Source: Shimia sp. R9_2
Lineage (GTDB): Bacteria > Pseudomonadota > Alphaproteobacteria > Rhodobacterales > Rhodobacteraceae
Direction of reading: 5' to 3'
DNA: 64,000 nt
Assembly: GCF_017743735.1 (NCBI RefSeq)
Contig: NZ_JAGHRO010000012.1
Location: 51,194 to 115,193, forward strand
The notes under the pieces were generated by a model, which saw only the letters and a program-made list of their open reading frames with translations, was not told the DNA's origin and ran no database searches. Each line of letters opens with the position of its first letter. The first letter of the stretch is position 1. Of this stretch, positions 50,185 to 61,701 are shown piece after piece. The translations under genes and the position numbers were made by a program.

Positions 50185-53100
50185 ATGGCTCAAAGCTTTC
50201 TTGGCCAGAAACGTTTGCGCAAATATTACGGCAAGATCCGCGAAGTGCTGGAGATGCCGAACCTGATCGAGGTTCAGAAATCCTCATATGATCTTTTCCT
50301 GAAATCCGGTGATGCACCGCAGCCAACCGCTGGCGAAGGCATCATGGGCGTGTTTCAGTCGGTATTCCCGATCAAAGATTTCAACGAAACCAGCATTCTG
50401 GAATTCGTGAACTACGAGCTGGAAAAGCCGAAGTACGATGTTGAGGAATGTCAGCAGCGTGACATGACCTACAGCGCGCCGCTGAAGGTCACTCTGCGTC
50501 TGATCGTGTTTGATATCGACGAAGATACCGGCGCGAAATCCGTTAAAGACATCAAAGAACAAGACGTCTTCATGGGCGACATGCCTCTGATGACCCAGAA
50601 CGGCACCTTTGTGGTGAACGGCACCGAGCGCGTGATCGTGTCTCAGATGCACCGTTCCCCTGGTGTGTTCTTTGACCACGACAAAGGCAAAACCCACTCC
50701 TCCGGCAAACTGCTGTTTGCCTGCCGCATCATTCCCTACCGCGGCAGCTGGCTGGACTTTGAGTTTGACGCCAAAGACATCGTCTACGCCCGTATCGACC
50801 GCCGCCGTAAGCTGCCTGTGACCACCCTGCTGTATGCGCTGGGTCTGGACCAGGAAGGCATCATGAATGCCTATTATGACACGGTGAACTTCAAGCTGGA
50901 GAAGAACAAAGGTTGGGTCACCAAGTTCTTCCCTGAGCGTGTGCGTGGCACCCGCCCTGTGATGGATCTGATCGACGCCGCAACCGGCGAAGTGATCTGT
51001 GAAGCAGGCAAGAAAGTCACCCCGCGTGCGGTCAAGAAGATCATCGACGAAGGCACCATCACCGAGCTGCTCGTGCCGTTTGACCACATTGTGGGCAAAT
51101 TCGTTGCTGAAGACATCATCAACGAAGAAACCGGTGCAATCTACGTCGAAGCCGGCGATGAGCTGACGCTGGAATATGACAAAGACGGCGATCTGATCGG
51201 CGGGTCCCTGAAAGACCTGATCGACGCTGGCTTCACCGACATTCCGGTGCTGGACATCGACAACGTCAATGTCGGTCCATACATGCGCAACACCATGGCG
51301 GCAGACAAGAACATGAGCCGCGACACCGCGCTTATGGACATCTACCGTGTGATGCGTCCGGGTGAGCCACCCACCGTTGAAGCGGCAAGCGCGCTGTTTG
51401 ACACCCTGTTCTTTGATTCAGAGCGTTATGACCTCTCCGCGGTTGGCCGTGTGAAGATGAACATGCGCCTTGCTCTGGATGCAGAAGACACCCAGCGCAC
51501 CCTGCGCAAGCAAGACATCATTTCCTGCATCAAGGCGCTGGTTGAGCTGCGTGACGGCAAAGGCGACGTGGACGACATCGACCACCTCGGCAACCGTCGT
51601 GTGCGTTCCGTTGGCGAACTGATGGAAAACCAGTACCGCGTTGGCCTGCTGCGCATGGAACGTGCGATCAAAGAGCGTATGAGCTCTGTTGAGATCGACA
51701 CTGTGATGCCGCAAGACCTGATCAACGCCAAACCGGCCGCAGCGGCTGTGCGTGAATTCTTCGGCTCCTCGCAGCTGTCGCAGTTCATGGACCAAACCAA
51801 CCCGCTGTCCGAGGTGACCCACAAGCGTCGTCTCTCCGCGTTGGGCCCAGGCGGTCTGACCCGTGAACGTGCGGGCTTTGAGGTGCGCGACGTGCACGCG
51901 ACCCACTACGGTCGTATGTGCCCGATTGAAACGCCGGAAGGTCCAAACATTGGTCTGATCAACTCGCTGGCAACCTTTGCCCGCGTGAACAAATACGGTT
52001 TCATCGAAACGCCTTACCGCAAGGTTGAGAACGGTGTGGTCTCCGACGATGTGAGCTACATGTCCGCAACCGAAGAGCAGCGTCACACCGTTGCTCAGGC
52101 AAACGCGGCGCTGGATGAAAACGGCAAATTCGTGAACGAATTCGTCAACACCCGTCAGGCTGGCGAATATACGCTGGCAGCTTCGGAAAACGTCGACCTG
52201 ATCGACGTGAGCCCGAAACAGCTGGTGTCTGTGGCGGCCTCGCTCATTCCGTTCCTTGAAAACGACGACGCCAACCGCGCTCTGATGGGCTCGAACATGC
52301 AACGTCAGGCGGTTCCGCTACTGCGTGCTGAGGCACCGCTGGTGGGTACCGGTATCGAGGAAAAAGTGGCGATCGACTCCGGCGCGGCCATTCAGGCTAA
52401 GCGTGCGGGTATCATCGACCAAGTGGATGCACAGCGTATCGTGATCCGTGCCACCTCCGATCTGGAGCTGGGCGACGCGGGCGTGGACATCTACCGTCTG
52501 CGCAAGTTCCAGCGCTCCAACCAGAACACCTGCATCAACCAGCGTCCGCTGGTGAAAGTGGGCGATACGGTTGCGAAGGGCGAGGTGATTGCTGACGGTC
52601 CGTCCACCGATATCGGTGAACTGGCGCTTGGTAAAAACGTGGTCGTCGCCTTTATGCCTTGGAACGGCTACAACTACGAAGACTCCATCCTGATCTCCGA
52701 GCGCATCGCGCGTGACGACGTGTTTACTTCGGTTCACATCGAAGAATTCGAAGTCGCCGCACGTGACACCAAGCTTGGCCCAGAAGAGATCACCCGCGAC
52801 ATTCCGAACGTCGGTGAAGAAGCGCTGCGCAACCTCGATGAGGCCGGCATCGTTTACATCGGTGCGGACGTTGAGCCGGGCGACATTCTCGTTGGTAAGA
52901 TCACACCGAAGGGCGAAAGCCCGATGACTCCGGAAGAAAAGCTTCTGCGTGCCATCTTCGGTGAGAAAGCTTCTGACGTGCGTGACACCTCGCTGCGCGT
53001 GAAGCCGGGTGACTTCGGTACTGTTGTGGAAGTGCGCGTCTTCAACCGCCACGGTGTGGAAAAAGACGAGCGTGCGCTGCAGATCGAGCGTGAAGAGATC

Positions 53101-54321
53101 GAGCGTCTGGCGCGTGACCGTGACGACGAACTCGCGATCCTGGATCGTAACATCTATGCCCGTCTGAAAGACATGATCCTCGGCAAAGTGGCTGTCAAAG
53201 GCCCGCGTGGCGTGAAAGCAAACTCGGAAATCACCGAGGAACTGCTGGCAAGCCTGAGCCGTGGTCAGTGGTGGCAGCTGGCACTCGAAGATGAGGCCGA
53301 CGCACAGATCGTTGAGGCTCTGAACGAGCAGTATGAGATCCAGAAGCGTGCGCTTGAGCACCGCTTTGAGGACAAGGTCGAGAAAGTCCGTCGCGGCGAC
53401 GATCTGCCACCGGGTGTGATGAAGATGGTCAAAGTCTTCATCGCTGTGAAGCGTAAGCTTCAGCCGGGCGATAAGATGGCCGGTCGTCACGGGAACAAAG
53501 GTGTTATTTCCAAGGTTGTGCCTATGGAAGACATGCCGTTCCTCGCAGACGGTACGCCGGTTGACTTCTGTCTGAACCCACTGGGTGTACCTTCGCGTAT
53601 GAACGTTGGTCAGATCCTTGAAACCCACATGGGTTGGGCCGCACGTGGCCTTGGTCTGAAGATCGACGACGCGGTTCAGGAATATCGCCGCTCCGGCGAC
53701 CTGACACCGGTTCGCGAAATGATGCGTCTGGCTTATGGCGAAGATGTCTACGAAGAAGGCATCGCTGGCATGGACGAAGGTCAGCTTCTGGAAGCGGCGG
53801 GCAATGTGACCCGTGGTGTTCCAATCGCGACCCCGGTCTTTGACGGCGCCAAAGAAGGTGACGTGAACGACGCTCTGGTGCGTGCTGGCTTCTCTGAGAG
53901 CGGTCAGTCCATCCTGTTTGACGGCCGTACCGGTGAACAGTTTGCGCGTCCGGTGACCGTGGGCATCAAGTACCTGCTGAAACTGCACCACCTGGTGGAC
54001 GACAAAATCCACGCGCGTTCCACTGGCCCATACTCCCTCGTCACACAGCAGCCGCTGGGTGGTAAGGCACAGTTTGGTGGTCAGCGCTTCGGGGAGATGG
54101 AGGTCTGGGCTCTGGAAGCTTACGGCGCCGCCTACACCCTGCAGGAAATGCTCACCGTTAAGTCGGATGACGTGGCAGGCCGGACCAAGGTCTACGAAAG
54201 CATCGTCAAGGGCGAGGACAACTTTGAAGCGGGCGTGCCAGAATCGTTCAACGTTCTGGTCAAGGAAGTCCGTGGCCTCGGCCTGAATATGGAACTCTTG
54301 GATACGGAGGTGGATGAGTAA
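50185..54321 (+). CDS. rpoB: DNA-directed RNA polymerase beta subunit
   Basis: RpoB is the second-largest core subunit of RNA polymerase. The 1378-residue chain is the normal alphaproteobacterial length and starts [31 protein letters not shown]. The rifampicin-pocket region reads [30 protein letters not shown] near residues 526-555, with the susceptible-type Asp, His and Ser present. Later [19 protein letters not shown] text and the C-terminal [18 protein letters not shown] are typical. The ATG at 50185 has AAAGGTG upstream; the GTG at 50173 would add four residues. It is followed after 87 bases by rpoC. Confidence 0.98.
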   Translation: MAQSFLGQKRLRKYYGKIREVLEMPNLIEVQKSSYDLFLKSGDAPQPTAGEGIMGVFQSVFPIKDFNETSILEFVNYELEKPKYDVEECQQRDMTYSAPLKVTLRLIVFDIDEDTGAKSVKDIKEQDVFMGDMPLMTQNGTFVVNGTERVIVSQMHRSPGVFFDHDKGKTHSSGKLLFACRIIPYRGSWLDFEFDAKDIVYARIDRRRKLPVTTLLYALGLDQEGIMNAYYDTVNFKLEKNKGWVTKFFPERVRGTRPVMDLIDAATGEVICEAGKKVTPRAVKKIIDEGTITELLVPFDHIVGKFVAEDIINEETGAIYVEAGDELTLEYDKDGDLIGGSLKDLIDAGFTDIPVLDIDNVNVGPYMRNTMAADKNMSRDTALMDIYRVMRPGEPPTVEAASALFDTLFFDSERYDLSAVGRVKMNMRLALDAEDTQRTLRKQDIISCIKALVELRDGKGDVDDIDHLGNRRVRSVGELMENQYRVGLLRMERAIKERMSSVEIDTVMPQDLINAKPAAAAVREFFGSSQLSQFMDQTNPLSEVTHKRRLSALGPGGLTRERAGFEVRDVHATHYGRMCPIETPEGPNIGLINSLATFARVNKYGFIETPYRKVENGVVSDDVSYMSATEEQRHTVAQANAALDENGKFVNEFVNTRQAGEYTLAASENVDLIDVSPKQLVSVAASLIPFLENDDANRALMGSNMQRQAVPLLRAEAPLVGTGIEEKVAIDSGAAIQAKRAGIIDQVDAQRIVIRATSDLELGDAGVDIYRLRKFQRSNQNTCINQRPLVKVGDTVAKGEVIADGPSTDIGELALGKNVVVAFMPWNGYNYEDSILISERIARDDVFTSVHIEEFEVAARDTKLGPEEITRDIPNVGEEALRNLDEAGIVYIGADVEPGDILVGKITPKGESPMTPEEKLLRAIFGEKASDVRDTSLRVKPGDFGTVVEVRVFNRHGVEKDERALQIEREEIERLARDRDDELAILDRNIYARLKDMILGKVAVKGPRGVKANSEITEELLASLSRGQWWQLALEDEADAQIVEALNEQYEIQKRALEHRFEDKVEKVRRGDDLPPGVMKMVKVFIAVKRKLQPGDKMAGRHGNKGVISKVVPMEDMPFLADGTPVDFCLNPLGVPSRMNVGQILETHMGWAARGLGLKIDDAVQEYRRSGDLTPVREMMRLAYGEDVYEEGIAGMDEGQLLEAAGNVTRGVPIATPVFDGAKEGDVNDALVRAGFSESGQSILFDGRTGEQFARPVTVGIKYLLKLHHLVDDKIHARSTGPYSLVTQQPLGGKAQFGGQRFGEMEVWALEAYGAAYTLQEMLTVKSDDVAGRTKVYESIVKGEDNFEAGVPESFNVLVKEVRGLGLNMELLDTEVDE

Positions 54322-54373
54322 CGGTGCGCCCTCAGGGCACACCCTACGTAGGGTGCGCAGTTTCTGCGCACCG
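54322..54373 (+). repeat. Palindrome-rich spacer between rpoB and rpoC
   Basis: The spacer contains a perfect 14-base palindrome ACCCTACGTAGGGT (54341-54354) and a perfect hairpin GGTGCGCAG/CTGCGCACC (54352-54360, 54364-54372). CGGTGCGC at its left edge can also pair with GCGCACCG at its right edge, so two competing folds are possible. It resembles a dispersed intergenic palindromic repeat rather than a terminator, since no T tract follows. Confidence 0.6.
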
Positions 54374-54408
54374 TCCCCTCTGCACCCTCTAACCTTTGAG
54401 GTACCAAA

Positions 54409-57400
54409 ATGAACCAAGAATTGACGAACAATCCGTTCAACCCGCTGACACCGCAAAAGGCGTTTGACGAGATCAAAGTGTCTCTCGCGTCTCCTGAGCG
54501 GATCCTGTCGTGGTCCTACGGTGAGATCAAAAAGCCGGAAACCATCAACTACCGTACGTTCAAGCCAGAGCGTGACGGCCTGTTCTGTGCGCGTATCTTT
54601 GGCCCGATCAAAGACTACGAATGTCTCTGCGGCAAATATAAGCGCATGAAGTATCGCGGCGTTGTCTGCGAGAAATGTGGTGTTGAAGTTACCCTTCAGA
54701 AAGTGCGCCGTGAGCGTATGGGCCACATCGAACTGGCCGCGCCAGTGGCACACATCTGGTTCCTGAAATCGCTGCCATCCCGCATCGGCCTGATGCTGGA
54801 CATGACCCTGCGTGATCTGGAACGTGTGCTGTACTTTGAAAACTACGTTGTCATCGAGCCGGGTCTGACCGACCTGCAATACGGCCAGATGCTGACCGAA
54901 GAAGAGTACATGGATGCGCAGGACGCATACGGCATGGACGCTTTCACCGCCAACATCGGTGCTGAGGCGATCCGTGAGATGCTGGCGCAGATCGATCTGG
55001 AAGCCGAAGCCGACCAGCTGCGCGCTGATCTGGCCGAAGCCACCGGTGAGCTGAAGCCCAAGAAGATCATCAAGCGTCTGAAAGTGGTTGAGAGCTTCAT
55101 CGAGTCCGGCAACCGTCCAGAGTGGATGATCCTGACCGTGATCCCTGTGATCCCGCCAGAGCTGCGCCCGCTGGTGCCGCTGGACGGTGGCCGCTTTGCG
55201 ACCTCTGACCTCAACGACCTCTATCGTCGTGTGATCAACCGGAACAACCGTCTGAAGCGTCTGATCGAACTGCGTGCGCCTGACATCATCGTGCGTAACG
55301 AAAAGCGTATGCTGCAGGAATCCGTGGATGCGCTGTTTGACAACGGCCGCCGTGGTCGCGTGATCACCGGCGCCAACAAGCGTCCGCTGAAATCGCTCTC
55401 TGACATGCTGAAAGGTAAGCAGGGTCGTTTCCGTCAGAACCTTTTGGGTAAGCGCGTCGACTTCTCTGGCCGTTCGGTGATTGTGACCGGTCCGGAACTC
55501 AAGCTGCATCAGTGTGGTCTTCCCAAGAAGATGGCGCTCGAGCTGTTCAAGCCGTTCATCTATTCCCGTCTGGAAGCCAAAGGTCTGTCCTCCACTGTGA
55601 AACAGGCCAAGAAACTGGTGGAAAAAGAGCGTCCCGAAGTTTGGGATATTCTGGATGAGGTGATCCGCGAACACCCTGTCATGCTGAACCGTGCGCCAAC
55701 GCTGCACCGTCTTGGCATTCAGGCGTTTGAACCGGTTCTGATCGAAGGTAAAGCGATCCAGCTGCACCCGCTCGTATGTTCTGCGTTTAACGCGGACTTT
55801 GACGGGGACCAGATGGCTGTTCACGTGCCGCTGAGCCTTGAGGCACAGCTGGAAGCCCGTGTTCTGATGATGTCCACGAACAACGTTCTGTCGCCGGCCA
55901 ACGGTGCACCGATCATCGTTCCGTCTCAGGATATGATCTTGGGCCTCTACTACACCACCATCATGCGCGAAGGCATGAAGGGTGAAGGCATGGTCTTCTC
56001 CTCCATCGAGGAAGTGCAATACGCGCTGGATTCCGGTGTGGTTCACCTGCACGCCAAGATCCACGCCCGTATCCCGCAGATCGACGAGAACGGTCTGGAA
56101 GTTGTTCAGCGTTTTGAAACCACCCCGGGCCGTGTGCGTCTGGGCGCACTTCTGCCGCAGAACAACAAGGCGCCGTTTGAGCTGGTGAACAAGCTTCTGC
56201 GTAAGAAAGACGTGCAGAACGTGATTGACACCGTCTACCGCTACTGCGGTCAGAAAGAGTCCGTCATCTTCTGTGACCAGATCATGACCATGGGCTTCCG
56301 TGAAGCGTTCAAGGCGGGTATCTCGTTTGGTAAAGACGACATGGTGATCCCCGACAACAAGTGGACCATCGTGGATGACACCCGTGATCAGGTGAAAGAC
56401 TTCGAACAGCAGTACATGGACGGCCTGATCACTCAGGGCGAAAAGTACAACAAAGTTGTCGATGCGTGGTCAAAGTGTAACGACAAAGTCACCGACGCGA
56501 TGATGAACACCATCTCGGCGGGTCAGACTGACGAGAACGGGGCCGAAGCGGAACCAAACTCCGTTTACATGATGGCGCACTCCGGTGCGCGAGGCTCGGT
56601 CACTCAGATGAAGCAGCTGGGTGGGATGCGCGGCCTGATGGCGAAGCCGAACGGCGACATCATCGAGACCCCGATCATCTCGAACTTTAAAGAAGGCCTG
56701 ACCGTTCTGGAGTACTTCAACTCTACCCACGGTGCCCGTAAGGGTCTGTCCGATACGGCGCTTAAGACGGCGAACTCGGGTTACCTGACCCGTCGTCTGG
56801 TGGACGTTGCGCAAGACTGCATCGTGCGTATGCACGATTGTGGCACTGATGCTGCGATCAACGCCGAAGCGGCTGTGAACGACGGTGAGGTTGTCTCTTC
56901 GCTGGCAGAGCGTGTTCTGGGCCGTGTTGCGGCTGAGGACATCATGAAGCCGGGCAGCGATGAAGTGCTGGTGGCCCATGGTCAGCTGATCGACGAACGT
57001 ATGGCGGACGCCATCGACGAAGCAGGTGTTCAGAACGCCCGCATCCGCAGCCCGCTGACCTGTGAGGCCGAAGAGGGCGTCTGTGCCATGTGTTATGGCC
57101 GTGACCTCGCACGCGGCACCATGGTCAACACCGGTGAGGCCGTTGGCATCATCGCGGCGCAGTCGATTGGTGAACCTGGTACACAGCTGACGATGCGGAC
57201 CTTCCACATCGGCGGTGTTGCGCAGGGTGGCCAACAGTCGTTCCTCGAAGCGAGCCAAGAAGGCACGATCGTCTTTGAAAACGCCAACATCCTTGAGAAC
57301 GCCAAAGGCGAAGCTCTGGTGATGGGCCGCAACATGAAGCTGATCATCCAAGGCGAAGACGGCGACGAGCGCGCAAACCACAAAGTGGGTTATGGCTCCA

Positions 57401-58656
57401 AGCTGTTTGTCAAGGACGGTCAGGTCATCGCCCGCGGCGACAAGCTGTTTGAATGGGATCCATACACCCTCCCGATCCTCGCGGAGAAAGATGGTAAAGC
57501 GAAGTTCGTTGACCTCATCACCGGCCTGTCGGTGCGTGACGAAACCGATGACGCAACCGGTATGACCCAGAAGATCGTGTCTGACTGGCGCGCCGCACCG
57601 AAGGGCAATGAGCTCAAGCCGGAAGTGATCCTTGTGGACGCGGATGGTGAGCCTGTGCGCAACGATGCTGGCAACCCGGTACACTACCCGATGTCCGTGG
57701 ACGCCATTCTGTCTGTCGAAGACGGTCAGGACGTTCAGGCCGGTGACGTTGTCGCGCGTATCCCGCGTGAAGGCGCCAAGACCAAGGACATCACCGGTGG
57801 TCTGCCTCGTGTGGCCGAACTCTTTGAAGCGCGTCGTCCGAAAGACCACGCAATCATCGCGGAAATCGATGGTTACGTGCGCTTTGGCCGCGACTACAAG
57901 AACAAGCGCCGCATCGCGATCGAGCCGTCTGATGAAGGCCAGGAAACCGTGGAATACATGGTGCCCAAGGGCAAACACATCCCTGTGCAGGAAGGCGACT
58001 TCGTGCAGAAGGGTGACTACATCATGGACGGTAACCCGGCACCGCACGACATCCTCTCCATCATGGGTGTTGAAGCGCTGGCGGACTACATGATCGACGA
58101 AGTGCAGGACGTGTATCGACTGCAGGGTGTGAAGATCAACGACAAGCACATCGAGGTGATTGTGCGCCAGATGCTGCAGAAGTGGGAGATCCAGGATTCT
58201 GGTGAAACCACGCTGCTCAAAGGCGAGCACGTTGAGAAGGCCGAGTTTGACGCCGCCAACGAGAAGGCACTGGCCGAAGGCCGTCGTCCTGCTCAGGGTG
58301 AGCCGATCCTGCTGGGTATCACCAAGGCGTCGCTGCAGACCCGTTCCTTCATCTCCGCGGCATCGTTCCAGGAGACCACCCGTGTTCTCACCGAGGCCTC
58401 TGTCCAAGGTAAGAAAGACAAGCTGGTCGGCCTGAAAGAGAACGTCATCGTGGGTCGTCTGATCCCGGCCGGTACCGGTGGGGCCACGCAGAAGGTGCGC
58501 CGCATCGCGTCTGAGCGCGACAATGTGGTGATCGAAGCCCGCCGTGAGGAGGCAGAAGCCGCCGCACGTCTGGCCGCGCCAACCGATGATGTGACCGCCG
58601 AGGACGTGTTTGACAGCGGTCTGGTGGAAACACCGGAAAGCCGCGACTTCGACTGA
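54409..58656 (+). CDS. rpoC: DNA-directed RNA polymerase beta' subunit
   Basis: RpoC carries the catalytic magnesium site. The 1415-residue chain has the N-terminal zinc ribbon text [26 protein letters not shown] and the catalytic motif [16 protein letters not shown] near residues 460-475. The second zinc site reads [41 protein letters not shown] lies between. Length and order are normal. The ATG follows GAGGTACCAAA. It ends at a long, perfect terminator. Confidence 0.98.
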   Translation: MNQELTNNPFNPLTPQKAFDEIKVSLASPERILSWSYGEIKKPETINYRTFKPERDGLFCARIFGPIKDYECLCGKYKRMKYRGVVCEKCGVEVTLQKVRRERMGHIELAAPVAHIWFLKSLPSRIGLMLDMTLRDLERVLYFENYVVIEPGLTDLQYGQMLTEEEYMDAQDAYGMDAFTANIGAEAIREMLAQIDLEAEADQLRADLAEATGELKPKKIIKRLKVVESFIESGNRPEWMILTVIPVIPPELRPLVPLDGGRFATSDLNDLYRRVINRNNRLKRLIELRAPDIIVRNEKRMLQESVDALFDNGRRGRVITGANKRPLKSLSDMLKGKQGRFRQNLLGKRVDFSGRSVIVTGPELKLHQCGLPKKMALELFKPFIYSRLEAKGLSSTVKQAKKLVEKERPEVWDILDEVIREHPVMLNRAPTLHRLGIQAFEPVLIEGKAIQLHPLVCSAFNADFDGDQMAVHVPLSLEAQLEARVLMMSTNNVLSPANGAPIIVPSQDMILGLYYTTIMREGMKGEGMVFSSIEEVQYALDSGVVHLHAKIHARIPQIDENGLEVVQRFETTPGRVRLGALLPQNNKAPFELVNKLLRKKDVQNVIDTVYRYCGQKESVIFCDQIMTMGFREAFKAGISFGKDDMVIPDNKWTIVDDTRDQVKDFEQQYMDGLITQGEKYNKVVDAWSKCNDKVTDAMMNTISAGQTDENGAEAEPNSVYMMAHSGARGSVTQMKQLGGMRGLMAKPNGDIIETPIISNFKEGLTVLEYFNSTHGARKGLSDTALKTANSGYLTRRLVDVAQDCIVRMHDCGTDAAINAEAAVNDGEVVSSLAERVLGRVAAEDIMKPGSDEVLVAHGQLIDERMADAIDEAGVQNARIRSPLTCEAEEGVCAMCYGRDLARGTMVNTGEAVGIIAAQSIGEPGTQLTMRTFHIGGVAQGGQQSFLEASQEGTIVFENANILENAKGEALVMGRNMKLIIQGEDGDERANHKVGYGSKLFVKDGQVIARGDKLFEWDPYTLPILAEKDGKAKFVDLITGLSVRDETDDATGMTQKIVSDWRAAPKGNELKPEVILVDADGEPVRNDAGNPVHYPMSVDAILSVEDGQDVQAGDVVARIPREGAKTKDITGGLPRVAELFEARRPKDHAIIAEIDGYVRFGRDYKNKRRIAIEPSDEGQETVEYMVPKGKHIPVQEGDFVQKGDYIMDGNPAPHDILSIMGVEALADYMIDEVQDVYRLQGVKINDKHIEVIVRQMLQKWEIQDSGETTLLKGEHVEKAEFDAANEKALAEGRRPAQGEPILLGITKASLQTRSFISAASFQETTRVLTEASVQGKKDKLVGLKENVIVGRLIPAGTGGATQKVRRIASERDNVVIEARREEAEAAARLAAPTDDVTAEDVFDSGLVETPESRDFD

Positions 58657-58681
58657 GACCTCTCAGACTGAATGATGATTA

Positions 58682-58716
58682 AAAAGGGCCCCCGGCATCG
58701 AGCCGGGGGCCCTTTT
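58682..58716 (+). terminator. Terminator after rpoC
   Basis: AAAAGGGCCCCCGGC (58682-58696) pairs with GCCGGGGGCCCTTTT (58702-58716) over a five-base loop. It is one of the most stable hairpins in the window and ends the rpoBC transcript. Confidence 0.94.
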
Positions 58717-58816
58717 GCCTTCGGCGAGGATATTTGGGGCAAGAGGAACCCCCGGGGTTGGCAAATCCCGCGCTCGGCCCTAACGTCGCGCGGTTGCTAA
58801 ACGGGGAGGGCGGTCC

Positions 58817-59704
58817 ATGGCGATGTCAGACAACACCAAGGGCGCGCTTCTGATGATGTGCTCCATGGCGGCCTTTACGTTCAACGACACCATGGTGAAG
58901 TCGCTGGGGCCGGATGTGCCGCTGTTTCAGATGTTGTTTCTGCGCGGTGTGGTTGCCAGTGCGCTGATTTATCTGCTGGCCAAATCCCTTGGCAAACTGC
59001 GTTGGCAGCTGTCGCGCCATGACTGGGGGCTGGTGGCGCTGCGCACGCTCTCTGAAATCGGCGCGGCCTATTTCTTTATCACGGCGCTTTATCACATGCC
59101 GATTGCCAATATGACGGCGGTTTTGCAGATCCTGCCGCTGACCGTAACCCTTGGCGGGGCGCTGTTTTTTGGCGAAGCGGTCGGCTGGCGGCGCGCCTCG
59201 GCCATCGCCGCCGGCTTTTGCGGGATGCTGCTGATTGTGCGCCCCGGGCCGGATGGCTTTGATCAATACGCACTGTATGCGCTGGTGGCGGTGGGGTTTG
59301 TCACGCTGCGCGATCTGGCGACACGCAAGATGTCTTCTGATGTGCCCTCATTGACCGTGACCCTTGTGGCCTCGCTGGGAGTGATGCTCTTTGCCGGAGT
59401 GGCGAGCCTCGGCTCTGAGTGGGTCGTGATGGATCTGCGCCAGTGGATGCTGCTCACCGGAGCGGCGGTGTTCATTCTGGGGGGCTATCTGTTTTCGGTG
59501 CTGGTGATGCGCGTGGGCGAGATCAGCTTTATCGCGCCTTTCCGCTACAGCAGCCTGCTGTGGGCGCTGATGCTGGGCTATGTGGTTTTTGGCGACTGGC
59601 CCGATCCGATCACCCTGACCGGGGCCGCGATTGTGGTGGCCGCCGGGGTCTTCACATTGATCCGCGGGCGGCGTCTGTCTCAGGCAAAGAGCGCGCGCAC
59701 CTGA
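58817..59704 (+). CDS. EamA/DMT-superfamily transporter
   Basis: The 295-residue protein has about ten hydrophobic segments in the two-fold EamA repeat. It starts GALLMMCSMAAFTFNDTMVKSLGPDVPLFQMLFLRGVVAS, with the second repeat FSVLVMRVGEISFIAPFRYSSLLWALMLGYVVFGDWPDPITLTGAAIVVAAGVF. Such proteins export metabolites such as amino acids or cysteine derivatives, but substrate cannot be predicted. GGGGAGGG precedes the ATG. Its end overlaps the convergent glycosyltransferase-like gene by 25 bases. Confidence 0.88.
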   Translation: MAMSDNTKGALLMMCSMAAFTFNDTMVKSLGPDVPLFQMLFLRGVVASALIYLLAKSLGKLRWQLSRHDWGLVALRTLSEIGAAYFFITALYHMPIANMTAVLQILPLTVTLGGALFFGEAVGWRRASAIAAGFCGMLLIVRPGPDGFDQYALYALVAVGFVTLRDLATRKMSSDVPSLTVTLVASLGVMLFAGVASLGSEWVVMDLRQWMLLTGAAVFILGGYLFSVLVMRVGEISFIAPFRYSSLLWALMLGYVVFGDWPDPITLTGAAIVVAAGVFTLIRGRRLSQAKSART

Positions 59705-60495
59705 TCCGCATCCACCGCAAAGCGCAGGCGGTATTCTTCCTCCTGCGCGGCGCTGAGCGGTTCCACCGGCACCGGTTTCACCTTTTTCTGGCGGCTGTCG
59801 TTATAGCCGTTGTGGGTGCGCAGCCACATGGGCGCGTCGGTGAAAGAGACCGTGGGCATATGCTGGTTCATGATGCCGTGGCGAAAGTTCATGATGGTAT
59901 GGGAGACGCCGCCGCGCACATACATGCCAAGAGCGGCCACATAGAGGTTGCGCACTGTGTCGGTGGCTGCAATGCCAGCCGCACTCATCTCCGCGATGTA
60001 GCCCCGGTTCCAGTCAAACGCCACGGTGGCATTGTCGCGCAACAGCCCCGGCACATCGTCCACCGCCGCGCGCAGCCGTTCAAAGAAATCCAACGAGATG
60101 GCGTCATCATCATCATGGCGGAACTGCAGGCAGGGCGCTTTCATGTCCTTGCGCGCGCGGTTGATGATCTCTTTCATCAGCGGGCGGTGCGGCTTGGGCG
60201 GATGGGCCTCAATGCGGACCTGCGGCAGGTCGGCGGTGATGTCATGCAACCGTTCTTTGTGGCGCTTGGGCAGGCTGTCACCAATCACCACGATCAGCTC
60301 GAAATTCTGGTCGGTCTGTTCCCGCAGGCAGGGCAGGGCGATGGCCTCAAACAGTTTGAAGCGCTCCTCCAGCCGGTGCTCCTGATAGAGAAAGGCAATG
60401 CGGTCCTCGATGCTCTCATGTTCCACTTGAAACCCGCCCAATGCCGGGTATGAAAACCGGCACAGGCCAATCACCTGCATGTCTTTGCTGTGCAT
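59680..60495 (-). CDS. Putative rhamnosyltransferase-like GT protein
   Basis: The 271-residue protein starts at 60495 (MHSKDMQVIGLCRFSYPALGGFQVEHE). It shows a GT-A-like pattern: FEAIALPCLREQTDQNFELIVVIGDSLPKRHKERL, then LQFRHDDDDAISLDFFERLR with the metal-binding DDDD, and later TDAPMWLRTHNGYNDS. This matches the putative rhamnosyl transferase family (Pfam PF11316) as I remember it. No polysaccharide genes are adjacent. The ATG at 60480 is an alternative start. It converges on, and overlaps, the EamA gene end. Confidence 0.78.
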   Translation of the reverse strand: MHSKDMQVIGLCRFSYPALGGFQVEHESIEDRIAFLYQEHRLEERFKLFEAIALPCLREQTDQNFELIVVIGDSLPKRHKERLHDITADLPQVRIEAHPPKPHRPLMKEIINRARKDMKAPCLQFRHDDDDAISLDFFERLRAAVDDVPGLLRDNATVAFDWNRGYIAEMSAAGIAATDTVRNLYVAALGMYVRGGVSHTIMNFRHGIMNQHMPTVSFTDAPMWLRTHNGYNDSRQKKVKPVPVEPLSAAQEEEYRLRFAVDADQVRALFA

Positions 60496-60822
60496 CTTAC
60501 GCGCCTTATTTCCTGCTGGCCGCACCTTGGCAGCAGCGGCGGGCCAGCGCAACAGGGGGGCAGCTGTTGACAAGTGCTCCGACTCCCAATATACGCGCGC
60601 TCATCCGGCAATGGGAGCAGTGTGCCCAACGCCGTTTCATACCTGTAGTGGTCAAGTTCCGGTCTACTTTGAAGGCCGCAACCTCTGAGACTCCACCGCG
60701 TCGTTCGCCTCGGAATGGGAACGAATGCGGTTTTTGCGCATGTGGCAACATCATGTGCAGAAAAAACGAAAACCGTGTGGGGCTCGCCCCGCGCATAATG
60801 GAAGCAATAGGAAAGAGACCCT
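60496..60822. other. Upstream region of the rpsL operon
   Basis: The 327 bases between the divergent rhamnosyltransferase-like gene and rpsL hold no recognisable gene. The promoter is at 60567-60595, giving a leader of about 220 bases. No tRNA or known leader class was seen. Confidence 0.5.
60567..60595 (+). promoter_or_regulatory. Sigma-70-type promoter of the rpsL-rpsG-fusA-tuf operon
   Basis: A perfect TTGACA at 60567-60572 and TATACG at 60590-60595 are separated by 17 bases, about 230 bases before rpsL. It is the best-looking promoter in the window and sits where the str operon promoter is expected. Confidence 0.7.
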
Positions 60823-61194
60823 ATGCCAACGATTCAGCAGCTGATCCGCAAACCGCGTCAGCCTAAAATCAAGCGCTCCAAGTCACAGCACCTGGAGCAG
60901 TGCCCTCAGAAGCGCGGTGTATGTACACGTGTGTACACCACCACGCCTAAGAAACCGAACTCCGCTATGCGTAAAGTTGCGAAGGTGCGCCTGACCAACG
61001 GTTACGAAGTGATCTCTTACATCCCAGGTGAAAGCCACAACCTTCAGGAACACTCCGTGGTTCTGATCCGTGGCGGCCGTGTAAAAGACCTTCCGGGTGT
61101 CCGTTATCACATCCTGCGTGGTGTTCTGGATACCCAAGGCGTCAAAGACCGTAAGCAACGTCGTTCCAAGTACGGCGCGAAGCGTCCTAAGTAA
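60823..61194 (+). CDS. rpsL: 30S ribosomal protein S12
   Basis: S12 controls decoding accuracy in the 30S A site. The 123 residues include [37 protein letters not shown] and [14 protein letters not shown]. Both lysines linked to streptomycin response (in KKPNSA and RVKDLP) are the wild-type residues. It starts [13 protein letters not shown]. rpsG follows after 15 bases. Confidence 0.98.
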   Translation: MPTIQQLIRKPRQPKIKRSKSQHLEQCPQKRGVCTRVYTTTPKKPNSAMRKVAKVRLTNGYEVISYIPGESHNLQEHSVVLIRGGRVKDLPGVRYHILRGVLDTQGVKDRKQRRSKYGAKRPK

Positions 61195-61680
<486 letters not shown>

Positions 61681-61701
61681 AGCCCAGAGGACATTAGACC
61701 A

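Noticed and set aside
52318..56064. A minus-strand open frame of about 1,250 codons across rpoB and rpoC
   Set aside because: It is the antisense shadow of two unmistakable RNA polymerase genes; biased codon use in GC-rich genes leaves the opposite frame open. Its translation has no family resemblance.
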